Assembly: GCA_963693365.1 (NCBI GenBank)
Contig: CAVNZM010000017.1
Span: 4,464,001 to 4,528,000, forward strand
Direction: 5' to 3'
Origin: Amoebidium appalachense
Taxonomy: Eukaryota; Ichthyosporea
Length of the DNA: 64,000 bases
The position numbers and the translations under genes were made by a program. This document shows, piece after piece, positions 1 through 29,342 of this stretch. Under the pieces are notes generated by a model that did not search any database, was not told the origin of the DNA, and worked only from the letters and a program-made list of their open reading frames with translations. Position 1 is the stretch's first letter; each line of letters starts with the position of its first letter.

Positions 1-231
1 ATTCTTGTGGGGATGGTGTTTGGGGGAGGGGAGCTTGAGAAATGTGTCTATAGATATTGCCATATATTATCACCAATCATCTTGTTTCTTTCTTTCTTAG
101 CCTGTTTATCGGCCTTAGGGAAGTCGATACTATTCAGGCACACCCTCACTTGTGTGGCTAAATGATAATGCTCGTAACTATTTCGATTTTCAATCAGAAA
201 TAATTTTTTGATGATTTAATTGTCCAATCAG

Positions 232-2108
<1,877 letters not shown>

Positions 2109-3061
2109 TTCCCAAATAATTTGACGGGATTTTCGGATTTTTGGGCCCGTTCGAGACGGGGTTTTGAGCACTTTTGGGGTATTTGCAGTTCATGCGGCTA
2201 CGTCCCTGGCCGTGGCAGCCATAATTTGCAAAAAATTTAACGGGATTTCCGAGTGCTTTGCCGGTTCGAGACGCGCTTCTTCCGCTTCTGGGGTATTTGT
2301 GATTCCTGTGGCGTTGGCAATGGCTGCGGCAACGGCAATTCCCAAATGATTTGACGGGAATGTCGGTCGGGTTTATGGGATTTTGTCGCCGTTTAAGCTG
2401 TTTTTAGTTTATCTGATTGGTTTCTTCGACCTAAAAACAGTATATTCTGGTATTGTCGTGTTCATGCCTACCCAGAGTAGTGTTGTTATCCAATACGGTA
2501 AACGGTTTTCATCACTACTTCAATATTTGTCCCGGGACAATGCAGGTACGGTCATTCTTATTTCGAGTAGGCTCTTATAATCGCGAAAATCCGATACATT
2601 GCTAGCGCTTATCCAGTCCTTAGACTTGGTAATTTACAGTGTTGCGATAGAGGATTTGTTGCCATTATAATGTGGTTTATTTAATTCAAATTAATTTATT
2701 ATATTTTATTTTTACCTTGTTGTTATATTTAGCCTAAAATATACGGTGTCCGCCCGTGACATTAGTAAGCCACGGCGAGAACCATCATATACGCGAATAT
2801 TCTTTGTTTAAAGTCAGTGGTCATGAAAGTGTTCGGATAAATGTGTTCCCATCTGTTGTGTTTTAAAAAGATTTGTATTGTTAGAATGATTGTGATTTAC
2901 ACATTATCATAAAACACATTGGTTTGTCTTTTTATACTATGCTAAGGTAAACTTGAAACCAACCTGATATACTATTTACGCATGTGCAGCATCGTAAGGC
3001 AGTAAATCAAAACTGCAGAATAAAGGTTTTACTGTGTCGTTTTAAACTTATCGACTCAGTG

Positions 3062-3094
<33 letters not shown>

Positions 3095-3404
3095 AGTTTC
3101 AAGCATTTCCACTAAACTTACTTCAAACGATGGATCATCTGACAGTGATCATGGGGTAACCCCCTCCCCCCCCCCCCCTCCCCCCCCCCCCCCTCCGGGT
3201 CTCTTCCCCCCCACGTCTTCCTTGACGGTCTCAATGTCAGGATACCCCATCTACGGAACTTCGGGCAGCATCAGTAGAACTATCACGTGTACGGTGGCAC
3301 ACATCATACATACCTACAGTGTTACGGTGAATTAAAATCATAACTGGGGAATATAATGGCGTGGTGCACTGCAAAGGGCCCAACCACATCGGCAGAGTCA
3401 ACTT

Positions 3405-3635
3405 GCAAAAAGCAGAATTATTCTGCAAAAGCAGAATTATTCTGCAAGAAGTGGGATTACTCTGCAAAAAGCAGAATCACCTCTGCTTTTAGCAGAATCA
3501 CTCTGCTTTTAGCAGCCTGATATGATAACTCTGCCTTTAGCAGAATTATTCAAAGGCAGAATTATTCCGCAGAAAACAGAATCATTCTGCTTTCGACAGG
3601 AGAATAATTCTGCTTTTAGCAAAATAATAGTGCTA
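3405..3635. repeat. Cluster of AGCAGAAT / ATTCTGCT inverted repeats
   Basis: About twelve short arms of AGCAGAAT or its complement ATTCTGCT occur in 230 bp, several as near-perfect palindromes (GCAGAATTATTCTGC). The block could fold into many alternative hairpins. No gene overlaps it. Confidence 0.8.
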
Positions 3636-3736
3636 GTAGCTGATTGAAGCATTGCCTTCCCCTCTTCGCCCCCCGCTCCCTCCTTCCCCCCTCCCCCCAC
3701 CAGCACACACACACAAACGGGTCAACCACCAAGTGC

Positions 3737-3790
<54 letters not shown>

Positions 3791-3899
3791 CCAGTAGGCG
3801 CATATTGGATCATATCTAATAGTATTGCCGTCTGATTCATTTATTTGTAATGTGAATTAACGGCACGGTTTTTTTTTTCTTCTGGGGGTGGGGTGGTGC

Positions 3900-3943
<44 letters not shown>

Positions 3944-4216
3944 TTAGACTTTTGTGTGTTCTGTATTCCCCCCTCCCCCTTCCCCCCTCCCCCCCCAAAA
4001 AAATAAATAAATAAATAAATAAATAAATAAATATATAAATAAATAAGCAAATAAATAGCTTAAAATAAAAACATGCACCAACGGGCCATCCACCGAGTGC
4101 TCGGGGAGGGGAGGGAGGGGGGTTTTGGGGGGGGGGGGGGGGGGGGGGGGATTCAGAGCCTACGTGTGCATCAATACTGCACAAGAAGGCTACTACACCC
4201 AGATACACACCCCTAT

Positions 4217-4326
4217 CCCTCCCTCTATCCATTTCTCTCTCTCTCCCTCTCTCTCCCTCTCTCCCCCCTTCCCCCCCCCCCCCCCCCCCCCCCTCCCTTC
4301 TCGCTATACAGCTCTCTCTCTCTCTC

Positions 4327-4358
<32 letters not shown>

Positions 4359-4364
4359 CCCTCT

Positions 4365-4405
<41 letters not shown>

Positions 4406-4790
4406 CCCCTCTCTCTCTCTTTCTTTCTCTCTCTCTGTCTCTCTCTCTCTCTCGCTCGCACGCGCACGTGCTGTCAATCTCCCTTCTTCCTTCCCTCTCT
4501 CTTACTCTTTCACTCTCCCTCCCTCCCTCCACGTGTCCGTCCTCCCTGCCTCCCCCCCCCCCCCCTCCTCCCCCACTGTCTCTTTCCTCAGGCTACAGAT
4601 GTCTCCTTCTCTCTATGTATATTATAATCTCCCTCCTCCGAGGCTCCCTTTCTCCCTTTCTCTCCCTCTCTCCCTCTCCCTCTCTCCCTCTCTCTCGATC
4701 TCTCTCTCTCTCTCTCTCTCTCTATCGCTCGCTCTCTCGCTCCTCTTCTCTCTCTCTCTCTCTCTCTACCCTCCCCCTCTCCCTCCTATC
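4217..4790. repeat. (CT)n-rich low-complexity block
   Basis: CT dinucleotide runs broken by poly-C (4270-4292, 4550-4564) and short unique pieces. Not coding. Confidence 0.9.
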
Positions 4791-5545
4791 CCTCTCTGTT
4801 CTCTATAACTAACCACGACTGGCTACGTAGGGCTGCGCTTCAACATGGCACCTTGTCAATGCCTCTCTCGGCCCAGTGATCGTTCGGTGACCGGGCATTG
4901 CCACATGCCTGGCCAAGTTGCGGCAGAATGCGTGTACATGCATGGGCATGATGTGCAAGATCGCAGCGCGTGTGTAGATGCACCTTTCTATGACGGGAAA
5001 ACCTGAACATGGCACGTTCATGCAGATGGGACTGTATTAGTTGAAACAACAAAGATCATAGTTGCGTAACATCACTAACGTGACATGCATCTGGCGAAAC
5101 GTTTGGTCAAGCCTCTAATTCTTCTGAGTCAGGCAGTCATGTGTACTCACAGTCACAGTCAAGGAATTCGCGCGCCAAAACCCAAAAAAGGCAACTCACA
5201 TATTTGTGAGCCCTTTACGCCAATGGGATGGTTCGAAGATAAGAGGCTGGCGATAATTGGTAGGAAGAACCGGCAATCACGAGTCAGATTACAGCTTTCT
5301 AGTTCAGTAATTTAAGAAATATTTAACATTATTAATGCTTTAATTGACGTAAGAACCCCATATAATTCATATTTCATGTTTTAAATGACATTTATTCAAT
5401 TTCCGGTTTTTGTGAGCTTCTGGAACGGCACACATGCTGTGACAAAAGGCTCAAGCACAGTGACTCAAGTCACACGCAGTTCACCTTCTTCAAGGGCACG
5501 TTCGTTTCAGTTTTTCCCATCTTCCATCATATTAAAACATCAAGA

Positions 5546-13250
<7,705 letters not shown>

Positions 13251-13798
13251 AAAAAAAAAAGCTTCACTCTCCCGACACACACCACACATACAAACATACA
13301 CACACGCGCGCACGCACACGCACAAACACACACACACACACACACACGCACACATACACACTCGCTCTCTTCTAACCCATGATTCTCTTCTTCTTACCCA
13401 ACCACAACCCACAAAGTCAGATTTCAACTGTTCCATTCATACACAAATGGGTGCTCAGTCCTTTGATTTGTACACATGTGGCTTGCATGCTATATTAGCA
13501 TAGGCTTTGGCCTTTTGTTGGCTTTTGAATGCCTTTTTTTGGCATTTGGCTCGTGCAGCATTGTTTTACAGTATGTTGTCGCTGATATAATCAACGGATG
13601 CAATCTGTATTGTTGTTACGGTTTGCTTGTGGGGCGGATCGTTAATATTTCTCTTTCTTTCTTACCTTCTTCTTTCTTCTTTTTTTTTTGTTCCACTTCC
13701 ACTTTTTAAGATAGAGGAGGATGTCTTTTTTTTTTCTTTTCCACTTCCACTTTTTAGAGAGGAGGATGTCTTTCACCTTGTAAATCATGGAGAATACA

Positions 13799-13804
13799 AA
13801 TAAA
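13799..13804 (+). promoter_or_regulatory. Possible poly(A) signal of the aminotransferase gene
   Basis: AATAAA in an A-rich context about 550 bp after the stop, just past a T-rich direct repeat (CTTTTCCACTTCCACTTTTT at about 13695 and 13735). No other strong candidate was noticed nearer the stop. Confidence 0.3.
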
Positions 13805-14312
13805 AAAGAAAAGAAAAAAAATAGGTGTGATTGGATGCATGTGGAATGCTGACCTACGGCGAATTAAAGAAAACGTGTTGAGCACGTGTACATGTTTTCA
13901 GACACGTGAACCATAGAAGGACTCCGGTTCTTGTAGACTGATTTACAGGCCCTTTCGGCTCAGGTCGGACAGTGCTGTTTGGTGCGCATCTCGCCAATCG
14001 AATTTTGAATCGCTTTTGGGTCTGACCCGACCCGGATCTCTAAACCCCCCCCCCCCCCCTTTAACAGTCGCTCTACGCAAATCCAAATGCTAAAAACCTC
14101 GGTCTGGGAGGGTATTCCAGAGAGGTTTGTCTGTTCGCGGAAAAGCCCACTACGTATGTGTTGTGCGCGTGTGCACCAGCACTACATCTGTACATGTGTG
14201 TGTGCGTGTGTGTGGACGCGGCGGGGGCGCACGCGCTTGTGTGTGTGTGTGTGTTGTGTGTGTGTGTGCGTGAGCGTGCAATTTTGACATGTCGACGTGC
14301 CCAGATCTAGAG

Positions 14313-14369
14313 AGATCTAAGAGAACAATCAATCTTACAATAGAATCGATTGATTGTTCTCTTAGATCA
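14313..14369. repeat. Perfect 20-bp inverted repeat (intergenic hairpin)
   Basis: Arms 14314-14333 and 14349-14368 are exact complements (left arm starts GATCTAAGAGAACAATC) around a 15-nt loop. No open frame or RNA family was recognised. Confidence 0.9.
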
Positions 14370-14567
14370 ATGATGGGGCTTTGTCCCGGAAAAAGGCTAA
14401 CACAGAGCTCGAGACAACCGTCGAATCGGAAATCGAATGCAGCTGCAGTTTAAAAAAACGTGAGGAGGGGCCCGGCCCAGGAGAGAGTTCAGTTAATAAT
14501 ATTTCGGTTATTGTGGTGGGTGGGTACATGTACGTTTTTTTGTTCTTCCCCCTTTTTTATTTTTGGA

Positions 14568-14600
<33 letters not shown>

Positions 14601-14874
14601 GGGGGGGGGGGGTCAGAATGCCCTATAACGAAGTTGGGGCCGTGGGGGAGGGGGGTAGGGAGTCCACAATGCGTTACGAAATCGGATAAAGGGGTGGGGG
14701 AAAGGGGAAAGAGGGGGGGGGGGGGGGGGGGGGGGAGTCATCACAAAATACTTGAGTTGCGAAAGTTCACTTGGCACGTGAAACCAACCAGAACTAATAT
14801 GTACTCTTTTGGCGCGCGAAGCGGGGCATGCGTCACCCACAGCACCCGTTCGGACTCGAGTTAGCGATACTATT

Positions 14875-15260
14875 CTTCATAAATAATTCGAGGGAATAGC
14901 CCGGGCCTGATGAGCCCTGCTCACAAATAATCCACGAGAAAAACCCAGGCCTATTCACGAATAATCCACGAAAATCATGAAATAATCCACGAGAATAACC
15001 CAGGCGCCTATTCACGAATAATCCACGAAGAAAGCCCAGGCCTATTCATAAATAATCCAGGAGAATAACCCAGGCCTATTCACAAATAATTCACGCGAAT
15101 ACAAATAATCCACGAGAATAACCCAGGCTATTCACGAACAATTCACGAGAATAACCCCGGCCTGCTCACGAATAAGTCACGAGAATAACCCAGGCCTATT
15201 CACAAATGATTCACTCGAACAACCAAGGCCTATTCATGAATGATTCACGAGAATAAACCA
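14875..15260. repeat. About 34-bp minisatellite, roughly eleven units
   Basis: Units share AATAATCCACGAGAATAACC and CAGGCCTATTCAC with point changes and some shortened units. Intergenic, between two convergent gene ends. Confidence 0.93.
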
Positions 15261-15372
15261 ACACAGACGTCGACACCGTTGCACCTTGGAAAGTGTTTCG
15301 ACGGTGTTAGTGTGTGTGCATACTCGTGTGTGTATGAATGTGGGCAAGGCTGCCTGTCTGTGTCTTGCGTGT

Positions 15373-15373
<1 letters not shown>

Positions 15374-15454
<81 letters not shown>
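15374..15454. repeat. Poly-T then poly-G compound homopolymer
   Basis: About 35 T followed directly by about 45 G; another G-rich block follows at 15531-15574. This is the T-to-G (complement: C-to-A) order seen throughout the window. Confidence 0.95.
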
Positions 15455-15455
<1 letters not shown>

Positions 15456-16079
15456 AGGGATGCTGCGCATGCGTGTGTGCATGCACATGTATGTGCACGA
15501 GCGCATGTTTGTGGGGCCCGAGTGAGGGAGCGGGGGGGGGGGGGGGGGGGGGGAGGGGGGGGGGGGGGGGGGGGAATGATAAGTAGCTGCACAAATTAAG
15601 AGCACTCATGCTCACTATTATTAATCCACTAATATGTGTACACGAGCTAATCGGGCTGCAGATTAAATCAACATAGTCACTATATGTAGATACATAATAT
15701 CTATATAGTCATTGTGTACATATCAGATCCGTGGGCGAGTAGTTGTGACAAGAACAAACTCTGGCAGCAAAAAGATCGCAGTGTGTGAATGTTTCATTCA
15801 TGCATGTATGCGAACACGTGTTGAAGAGCTAAGTGTACGATCACAGGTGTGTGTATATGTGTGTGTGTGTGTGCGTGCGCGCGCACACGCGTGTGTGTGT
15901 ATGTGTATGTGTGTGTGTGTGCCACGTTTGTCTGTGTATGTATATATGCCATATTTCGATTATCATGTATGTCTTGCTCTACAACAACGTATCTCGACCA
16001 CAGTAAACTCCGGGACCGATACCCTCCAGTGTGTCCTAAAATTCCCCCCCAAAAAAACAAAAAAAACCCAAAAAAAAAC

Positions 16080-18047
16080 CTAATGCCTCTGTCTCCTCCG
16101 CAATTTCAGCGGATTTCTTTGGAACCCACACTCCCTACCAACTAGTGTCTCCTTTAACGTCCCTTTATATAACGGCAACAGATTCCTAATGAAAGAACCC
16201 ACGCTCTCAGGGTCTACATTAAAGAACTTTAACACATCTGCGGTTTCCTTTTCGGGAACATTCCCGGGGTTTCCGGGCCGAAAGCGCATTACCGATTTGG
16301 CGTCGCTAAGGAGGGTTCGAACGTAAATCCACCCAGGGGCTGGTAGACGCACGTGTAGCTGTGTTTCGTTAACGCACCCCACTTCGGAATGGGTTATAGT
16401 CCTGTTTGTACACTCGTCCTTAACATACTGAAGCACCTCCTTATGGTTAAACCCATACGCGTTCAACTCTCTAACATCAAACTTGGACAGAGCGACGATG
16501 GACATTCCAATCGCGTGTGTGGGTGCGTGAAACTCCGCCAACCGCCCACACTTGCTTTTCGGCGAGACGGGATGCCAAGTATACCCACCCTCAAACGACA
16601 ATGCAAAAACGGGAGACCTTGCTTCATTGGCGCCGGTCTGTGTGGTGGTATCAATAGGCGAACCTGGTTTGGGCACGAAAAACGACTCGAAATGGGATGT
16701 GGCCGCTTGTCGCGTCAGCTTGAATGCATCCGGATGCATCACATCATCCGCGTCGACCCGTGTAGTGATCACAACATCGGCGTTTCGCGACGCATTCAGA
16801 ACCAATTCGTTGATATCCGGCAGCCCCGCATAGGTGGGTGGTTGGAAAAGAGGGGCCATGGAATACGGGCAATCGTGCGTGTAAGCAACATGAATAAAGG
16901 GATAGGGAGAGATTAACCGGGAAAGCCGTTCCCTGGACTCCGGAAGCATGTCTGGATCCGCAAAGAGAACCCATAAAAAGGGTCCCTCTTGCTTGACAAC
17001 GTTAGGAAGAGTGAAGGTCTCGAGCAAACTAAGCGCAAGCGCCATTCTGTTAGGGAATTTACCCATCCCCATGGCGAAACGGGTGCCCAGAAGATGGAAA
17101 ATTCGGATAGACGGTCTAGTTTCCGGCGAAACCATGTTCTCCCCCGGTTTTTGCCGTGTTATGTCTACAAACGCATCCTTCGGCAAAACCCCTCCCTCGG
17201 CGATTTTCGCGCCCTGAACCGCATTACCCCCTTTCTCGTTCAACCCCTCGGATCCCGGATTTTTCGCTTCCGCGTTTTCGTTCGTTAGTTCCTGCTTTGT
17301 TGTTTTTTCGTTGGGCAAGGACATGTGCTTGGCGCGTTCATCTAAATCAAGCAGTAAATCTCTCTCCCCCGGCCGATTTACATCAACAGCTGCTGGAGCA
17401 TTAGCTTCTGGTTTCAATTCAGGTTTCATGCTTGGTTCCGGTGCCCCTTCGCGTGTAACATTAACGACAACGGGAGCCAATTTCTTGTTTTCCTGGTCGC
17501 GTTTCCATTGATCAATGTCCACACGGTAGTCTCTCTCCCCCTGTGCCTCTTGCACAACTTCAACTTCGCCCTTTGCTGGTGCAGGTTTACCGTTTTCCTT
17601 TTCGCTGGAATTCGCATCCTGGTTTTCGATGGGAGGAGCGGATGGTGAGGGTGGCTGAGGTTGGGGTGCGTGTGGCCTGTCTACGTTTGCATCAACAAGA
17701 AGCACGCTTTCATCATCCTCCCTGTCGTTTGAAACATCAACGTGAGGAATGTCGTTCTTCTCCTTCGCATCCTCCTTGTTACTCGTAACATCATCGACAA
17801 CAATCTGAAACGCACCGCCATCCATGTGGTTTAGTTGGATGTGGTTCATGCGGGTGTCTTGCTCGTCTAAGTCATCTGCATGTCTCTCTGCTTGGTGCAC
17901 TACGAGAAAGAGGTAGAGAACAGAGGCAACAATAAGAGAAACTATCCATCCACGCGAGCGCCTACCACCCCAAGGAGGCGGGACAGATTTGGAGTAACCA
18001 GGCTGGTGCATGGTGCTTTTTACTCTCAAAAGCTCATGTTTGAGCAA
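16080..18047 (-). CDS. Putative rhamnosyltransferase-like glycosyltransferase, type II membrane protein
   Basis: One uninterrupted 655-residue frame. A short basic cytosolic N-terminus is followed by one membrane segment at residues 34-50 (WIVSLIVASVLYLFLVV), then a charged, proline-rich stem to about residue 310. The lumenal catalytic region has FHLLGTRFAMGMGKFPNRMA, PFLWVLFADPDMLPESR, TRVDADDVMHPDAF (about residues 429-442, with a D-x-D-D metal/sugar-nucleotide site) and WIYVRTLLSDAKS. This set resembles the putative rhamnosyl transferase family (PF11316), suggesting a Golgi enzyme; donor and acceptor are unknown. An alternative start lies at Met13. The single exon is unlike every neighbour here, which could reflect retroposition, transfer or a naturally intronless family. 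It is transcribed away from the monooxygenase gene. Confidence 0.82.
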   Translation of the reverse strand: MLKHELLRVKSTMHQPGYSKSVPPPWGGRRSRGWIVSLIVASVLYLFLVVHQAERHADDLDEQDTRMNHIQLNHMDGGAFQIVVDDVTSNKEDAKEKNDIPHVDVSNDREDDESVLLVDANVDRPHAPQPQPPSPSAPPIENQDANSSEKENGKPAPAKGEVEVVQEAQGERDYRVDIDQWKRDQENKKLAPVVVNVTREGAPEPSMKPELKPEANAPAAVDVNRPGERDLLLDLDERAKHMSLPNEKTTKQELTNENAEAKNPGSEGLNEKGGNAVQGAKIAEGGVLPKDAFVDITRQKPGENMVSPETRPSIRIFHLLGTRFAMGMGKFPNRMALALSLLETFTLPNVVKQEGPFLWVLFADPDMLPESRERLSRLISPYPFIHVAYTHDCPYSMAPLFQPPTYAGLPDINELVLNASRNADVVITTRVDADDVMHPDAFKLTRQAATSHFESFFVPKPGSPIDTTTQTGANEARSPVFALSFEGGYTWHPVSPKSKCGRLAEFHAPTHAIGMSIVALSKFDVRELNAYGFNHKEVLQYVKDECTNRTITHSEVGCVNETQLHVRLPAPGWIYVRTLLSDAKSVMRFRPGNPGNVPEKETADVLKFFNVDPESVGSFIRNLLPLYKGTLKETLVGRECGFQRNPLKLRRRQRH

Positions 18048-18778
18048 AAAAAGGGAAACATCAAAGAGTAGCTAATTATTGCGACCTCTAATCGTGTTGG
18101 AGTGCGGCGTGCCAATCGTGTTGGCTTTTTAGCTATGGTTTCAAGTTGTTAGAAAGGGAAAGAAGGTTCGTGTGTGTGAAGGAAAAAACGGAGGACGTTG
18201 TGCGTGTATGGGTCTACAGGTACTTCCATGCCGCTTGACGCAAGTTCTTACATATATACACCAACCGGGGAAAGCCTGTCAGAGGAAACCTGATGTGAGA
18301 TATAGCTAAAAGCATGGAACATGGCCGAACGGTTGTGTGGACTGGACGGAACAAGTCGCTGCAGCGGTGCAGCCATGGCCAGCAGCCTAAAATTCAGAAT
18401 TTTACACGGACCGGCGAAATGTAGATTTAAAAAACGTTTAAAATGATAAGCTTCCAACTTAATTAAAAATTTTAATTGCAACTAAAAACAAACTATTGCT
18501 TTAGGACTTGGTTGTCATGAAATGTCTTTGTCATACCGCGAAGATTGGGCAAAACTAATCCAATCATTCTTGCCGATTCTAGGCAGATTAGCCTTTTGTG
18601 GCTAACATAAACCTTCAAAAGACTGTCGCAAACACCCTTTTAAATTTGTGACCTTCGACAAAAAAAAAAACTACACTTTTCTCTCGAGCTCCAATACTGA
18701 CTAAGCGTTTTCACTTTTCTGAACAGCGTGGTTTTGTTATTTTTTTTCGTTCCCTTTGTCGGGTATCAGCGGAAATTG
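18048..18778. other. Divergent intergenic region (shared promoter area)
   Basis: About 730 bp between the glycosyltransferase start and the monooxygenase start, free of long homopolymers apart from one A-run at 18660. A TATATA element at 18252-18257 lies about 205 bp upstream of the minus-strand start. Otherwise I can assign no element. Confidence 0.45.
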
Positions 18779-27103
<8,325 letters not shown>

Positions 27104-27229
27104 GATTGTAAAAAATAATTTTTCAAAGGATTTTTCCTTCTTTTTTTCATTTCCTGTTCAAAGTTTTGGGTTTTCTCTCTTCATTCCTTTCTTTCTATCA
27201 TCTTTTCACTTCTTCTTCTTCTTCTTCTC

Positions 27230-27605
27230 CTTTTTTTTTTTTTTTTTTTTTTTTCCCTCTCTCTCTCTCTTTTGTTGTTGTTGTTGTTGTTGTTGGTTGG
27301 TTGGTTGGTTGGTTGGCTGGTTGCTTTTCACGACTCCCCCCCCCCCCCCCCCCCCCCCCCGTTTTTGTGTGTGTGTAGTTGATGGTGGTGGTGGTGGTGG
27401 TGGGGGGGGGGGAGAGGGGGGGAGAGGGGGGTCGAGAGTATGGATGTGCATGTATGGCTGTGCATGTGGACTTCCATGCGTGAATGATTTTGTTATTCTC
27501 TTCGAATACAAAGAACCACCTACAGTGTTTGAACACATTTACACATACACACACACACAAGCGCGTGCACCTATGCGTACACACACACGCACACACGCGC
27601 GCGCG

Positions 27606-27689
<84 letters not shown>

Positions 27690-27730
27690 CTCTCTCTCTC
27701 TCTCTCTCCCTCTCTCTCTCTCTGAAAAGA
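27230..27730. repeat. Simple-repeat block (T-run, TTG, GGTT, poly-C, GTG, (AC)n, (CT)n)
   Basis: A succession of unrelated simple repeats between the monooxygenase stop and the kinase exons. The (AC)n is at about 27612-27686 and (CT)n at 27687-27722. No gene visible. Confidence 0.9.
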
Positions 27731-28237
27731 TGTCCACTCACACGTGAGGGGAGAAAGAAAGAAAGAAGGGGGGAGCTGGGGGGAAAGAGACAGAGAGAAT
27801 TTCACAGAAGTTTTTTTTTTTTTTTTTTTTTTTTTTTCTCCTCTTGATCAGTCTGCGGAATGTAAAGGAAGGAAAGTTGTTGTCTTATTTGTGGATTCCC
27901 TAGTCGACGATTGGCGTTGCACGATTTTTTTTTTAAGATTTAATTTCAAAAAAGGTAGTATTGATGTTTTTAACTTAGACCACAGAAGGAGTGGCTCTAT
28001 GTGGACGAGCGCAAAAGAAAATAAATTTCTCAAATTTCAAGTATCCACGGTGCACATCGGGCCTACCAGCTCTCATTAACATGCATGGGTATTGAAATGC
28101 ATTTTAAGGCCCTCACATCTATAGTTATCTAGCTGTGATGATCGAGATTTGCGATCCCCCCCCCCCTCCCCCCCCCCCCCCCTCTCCGCGTTCCGCCGCT
28201 GCCACGTAATCGACCTGAAGTTTGTGCTTCGAGGGGC

Positions 28238-28264
<27 letters not shown>

Positions 28265-28268
<4 letters not shown>

Positions 28269-28419
28269 AATCGGGTGGCCGGATCTTTGACGAGAAGTCC
28301 GACGTGTACAGTTTTGGTATCACCATGTACGAGATATTCAGCAATGGGGCCCCGCCATTGGCTGAATATCATTCACGCCAGGTTCTGTCAGCTGCTTCTC
28401 ATGGTAGGAACCGCCCTCA

Positions 28420-28454
<35 letters not shown>

Positions 28455-29302
28455 TTCCCCCCTGAAAACAAAAAAAAGTGCCCCCCCCCCCCCCCCCCCC
28501 CCCGGCCTCCCCCTCTCGCCGCCCTCTCCCCGTGTAATAACCCTCCTTTCCGCTTCCTCCAGCCCCCGTCACCCCCCCTCATCCACCCTCCCTACCAACC
28601 CCCGAAACTCAATCGCATAAACACAAGCCCACACACTCTTGCATGCACTCACGCATACACACACATCTGCACAAGCATACATATACACACCAATGGCTCG
28701 TTCCGCACATGTTATTCTGCAACACATTTTTAGAACTGCAACGAAATTTGTAACCTCACACAGCACTCTCCATAACCATCTATGTACTTGTGGCTGTAGA
28801 AACTGCCACACTATCGACCATTTATCTCATCTTCCCATCTTTTTCACCATCATCAACTGCAAAGATAGATCCATAAACCGTTTCTACATATCTTGGGTTT
28901 TCGGGTATCCGAGATATATCCGTTACATATTAGCCGCCCAGATACCTCGAATCATCAGATACCCGAGACACATCATAAACCCGGCCACGCATCTCGTATT
29001 TCTAGATATCCGCGATATAAATCCAATATTACCTACCAAAGTATCCCGAGCCAAAATTTTCAAATACATTTATCCGAAAAATATATCCAATAATAACCAC
29101 ACATTTATCTCGAAATTTCAGGTATCCTCCTCCGCCAGCCATCCACCTGCCCAGATGACGTGTATGCGCTCATGCAGCAGTGTTGGCACCCATTAGCCAG
29201 TCAGAGGCCGACTTTTGCAAACATCGTCTCCCTATTGGTGGAGCTTCGGTCGGCTGTCGACGCACAAAGATCTGGTGGCACCGAATCAGCACCTCTGGTA
29301 TT

Positions 29303-29342
<40 letters not shown>

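Larger units (their letters stand above)
2401..5545. other. Intergenic spacer
   Basis: I see no gene here. The left part (2400-3060) is AT-rich unique sequence with an AATAAA at 3019-3024 that could serve the dehydrogenase transcript, though it lies 900 bp past the stop. It is followed by poly-C (3062-3094, 3735-3777), poly-G (3910-3941, 4127-4150), an AAAT run (4000-4060), (CT)n (4217-4790) and unique sequence up to the aminotransferase start. Open frames such as 5085-5315 show no recognisable domain. Confidence 0.6.
13805..16079. other. Spacer between convergent 3' ends
   Basis: I see no gene. It holds a hairpin (14313-14369), poly-G tracts (14571-14612, 14715-14735), a roughly 34-bp minisatellite (14875-15260), a poly-T to poly-G block (15374-15454) and (GT)n (15846-15922). 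Confidence 0.6.

Noticed and set aside
1-231. Additional upstream dehydrogenase exon
   Set aside because: No conserved frame visible before the 230-231 acceptor; it is treated as intron.
5085-5315. 76-codon open frame before the aminotransferase
   Set aside because: No recognisable motif, no splice partner in phase and no conserved composition.
14875-15260. CRISPR-like regular repeats
   Set aside because: Units are head-to-tail without unique spacers and the genome is eukaryotic, so it is a minisatellite. The same applies to 21455-21942 and 45795-46510.
28140-28240. Kinase catalytic-loop exon (DRDLRS, then HVIDLKFVL)
   Set aside because: The pieces are in different frames, separated by poly-C and poly-G, and the HRD histidine is missing; too weak to annotate.
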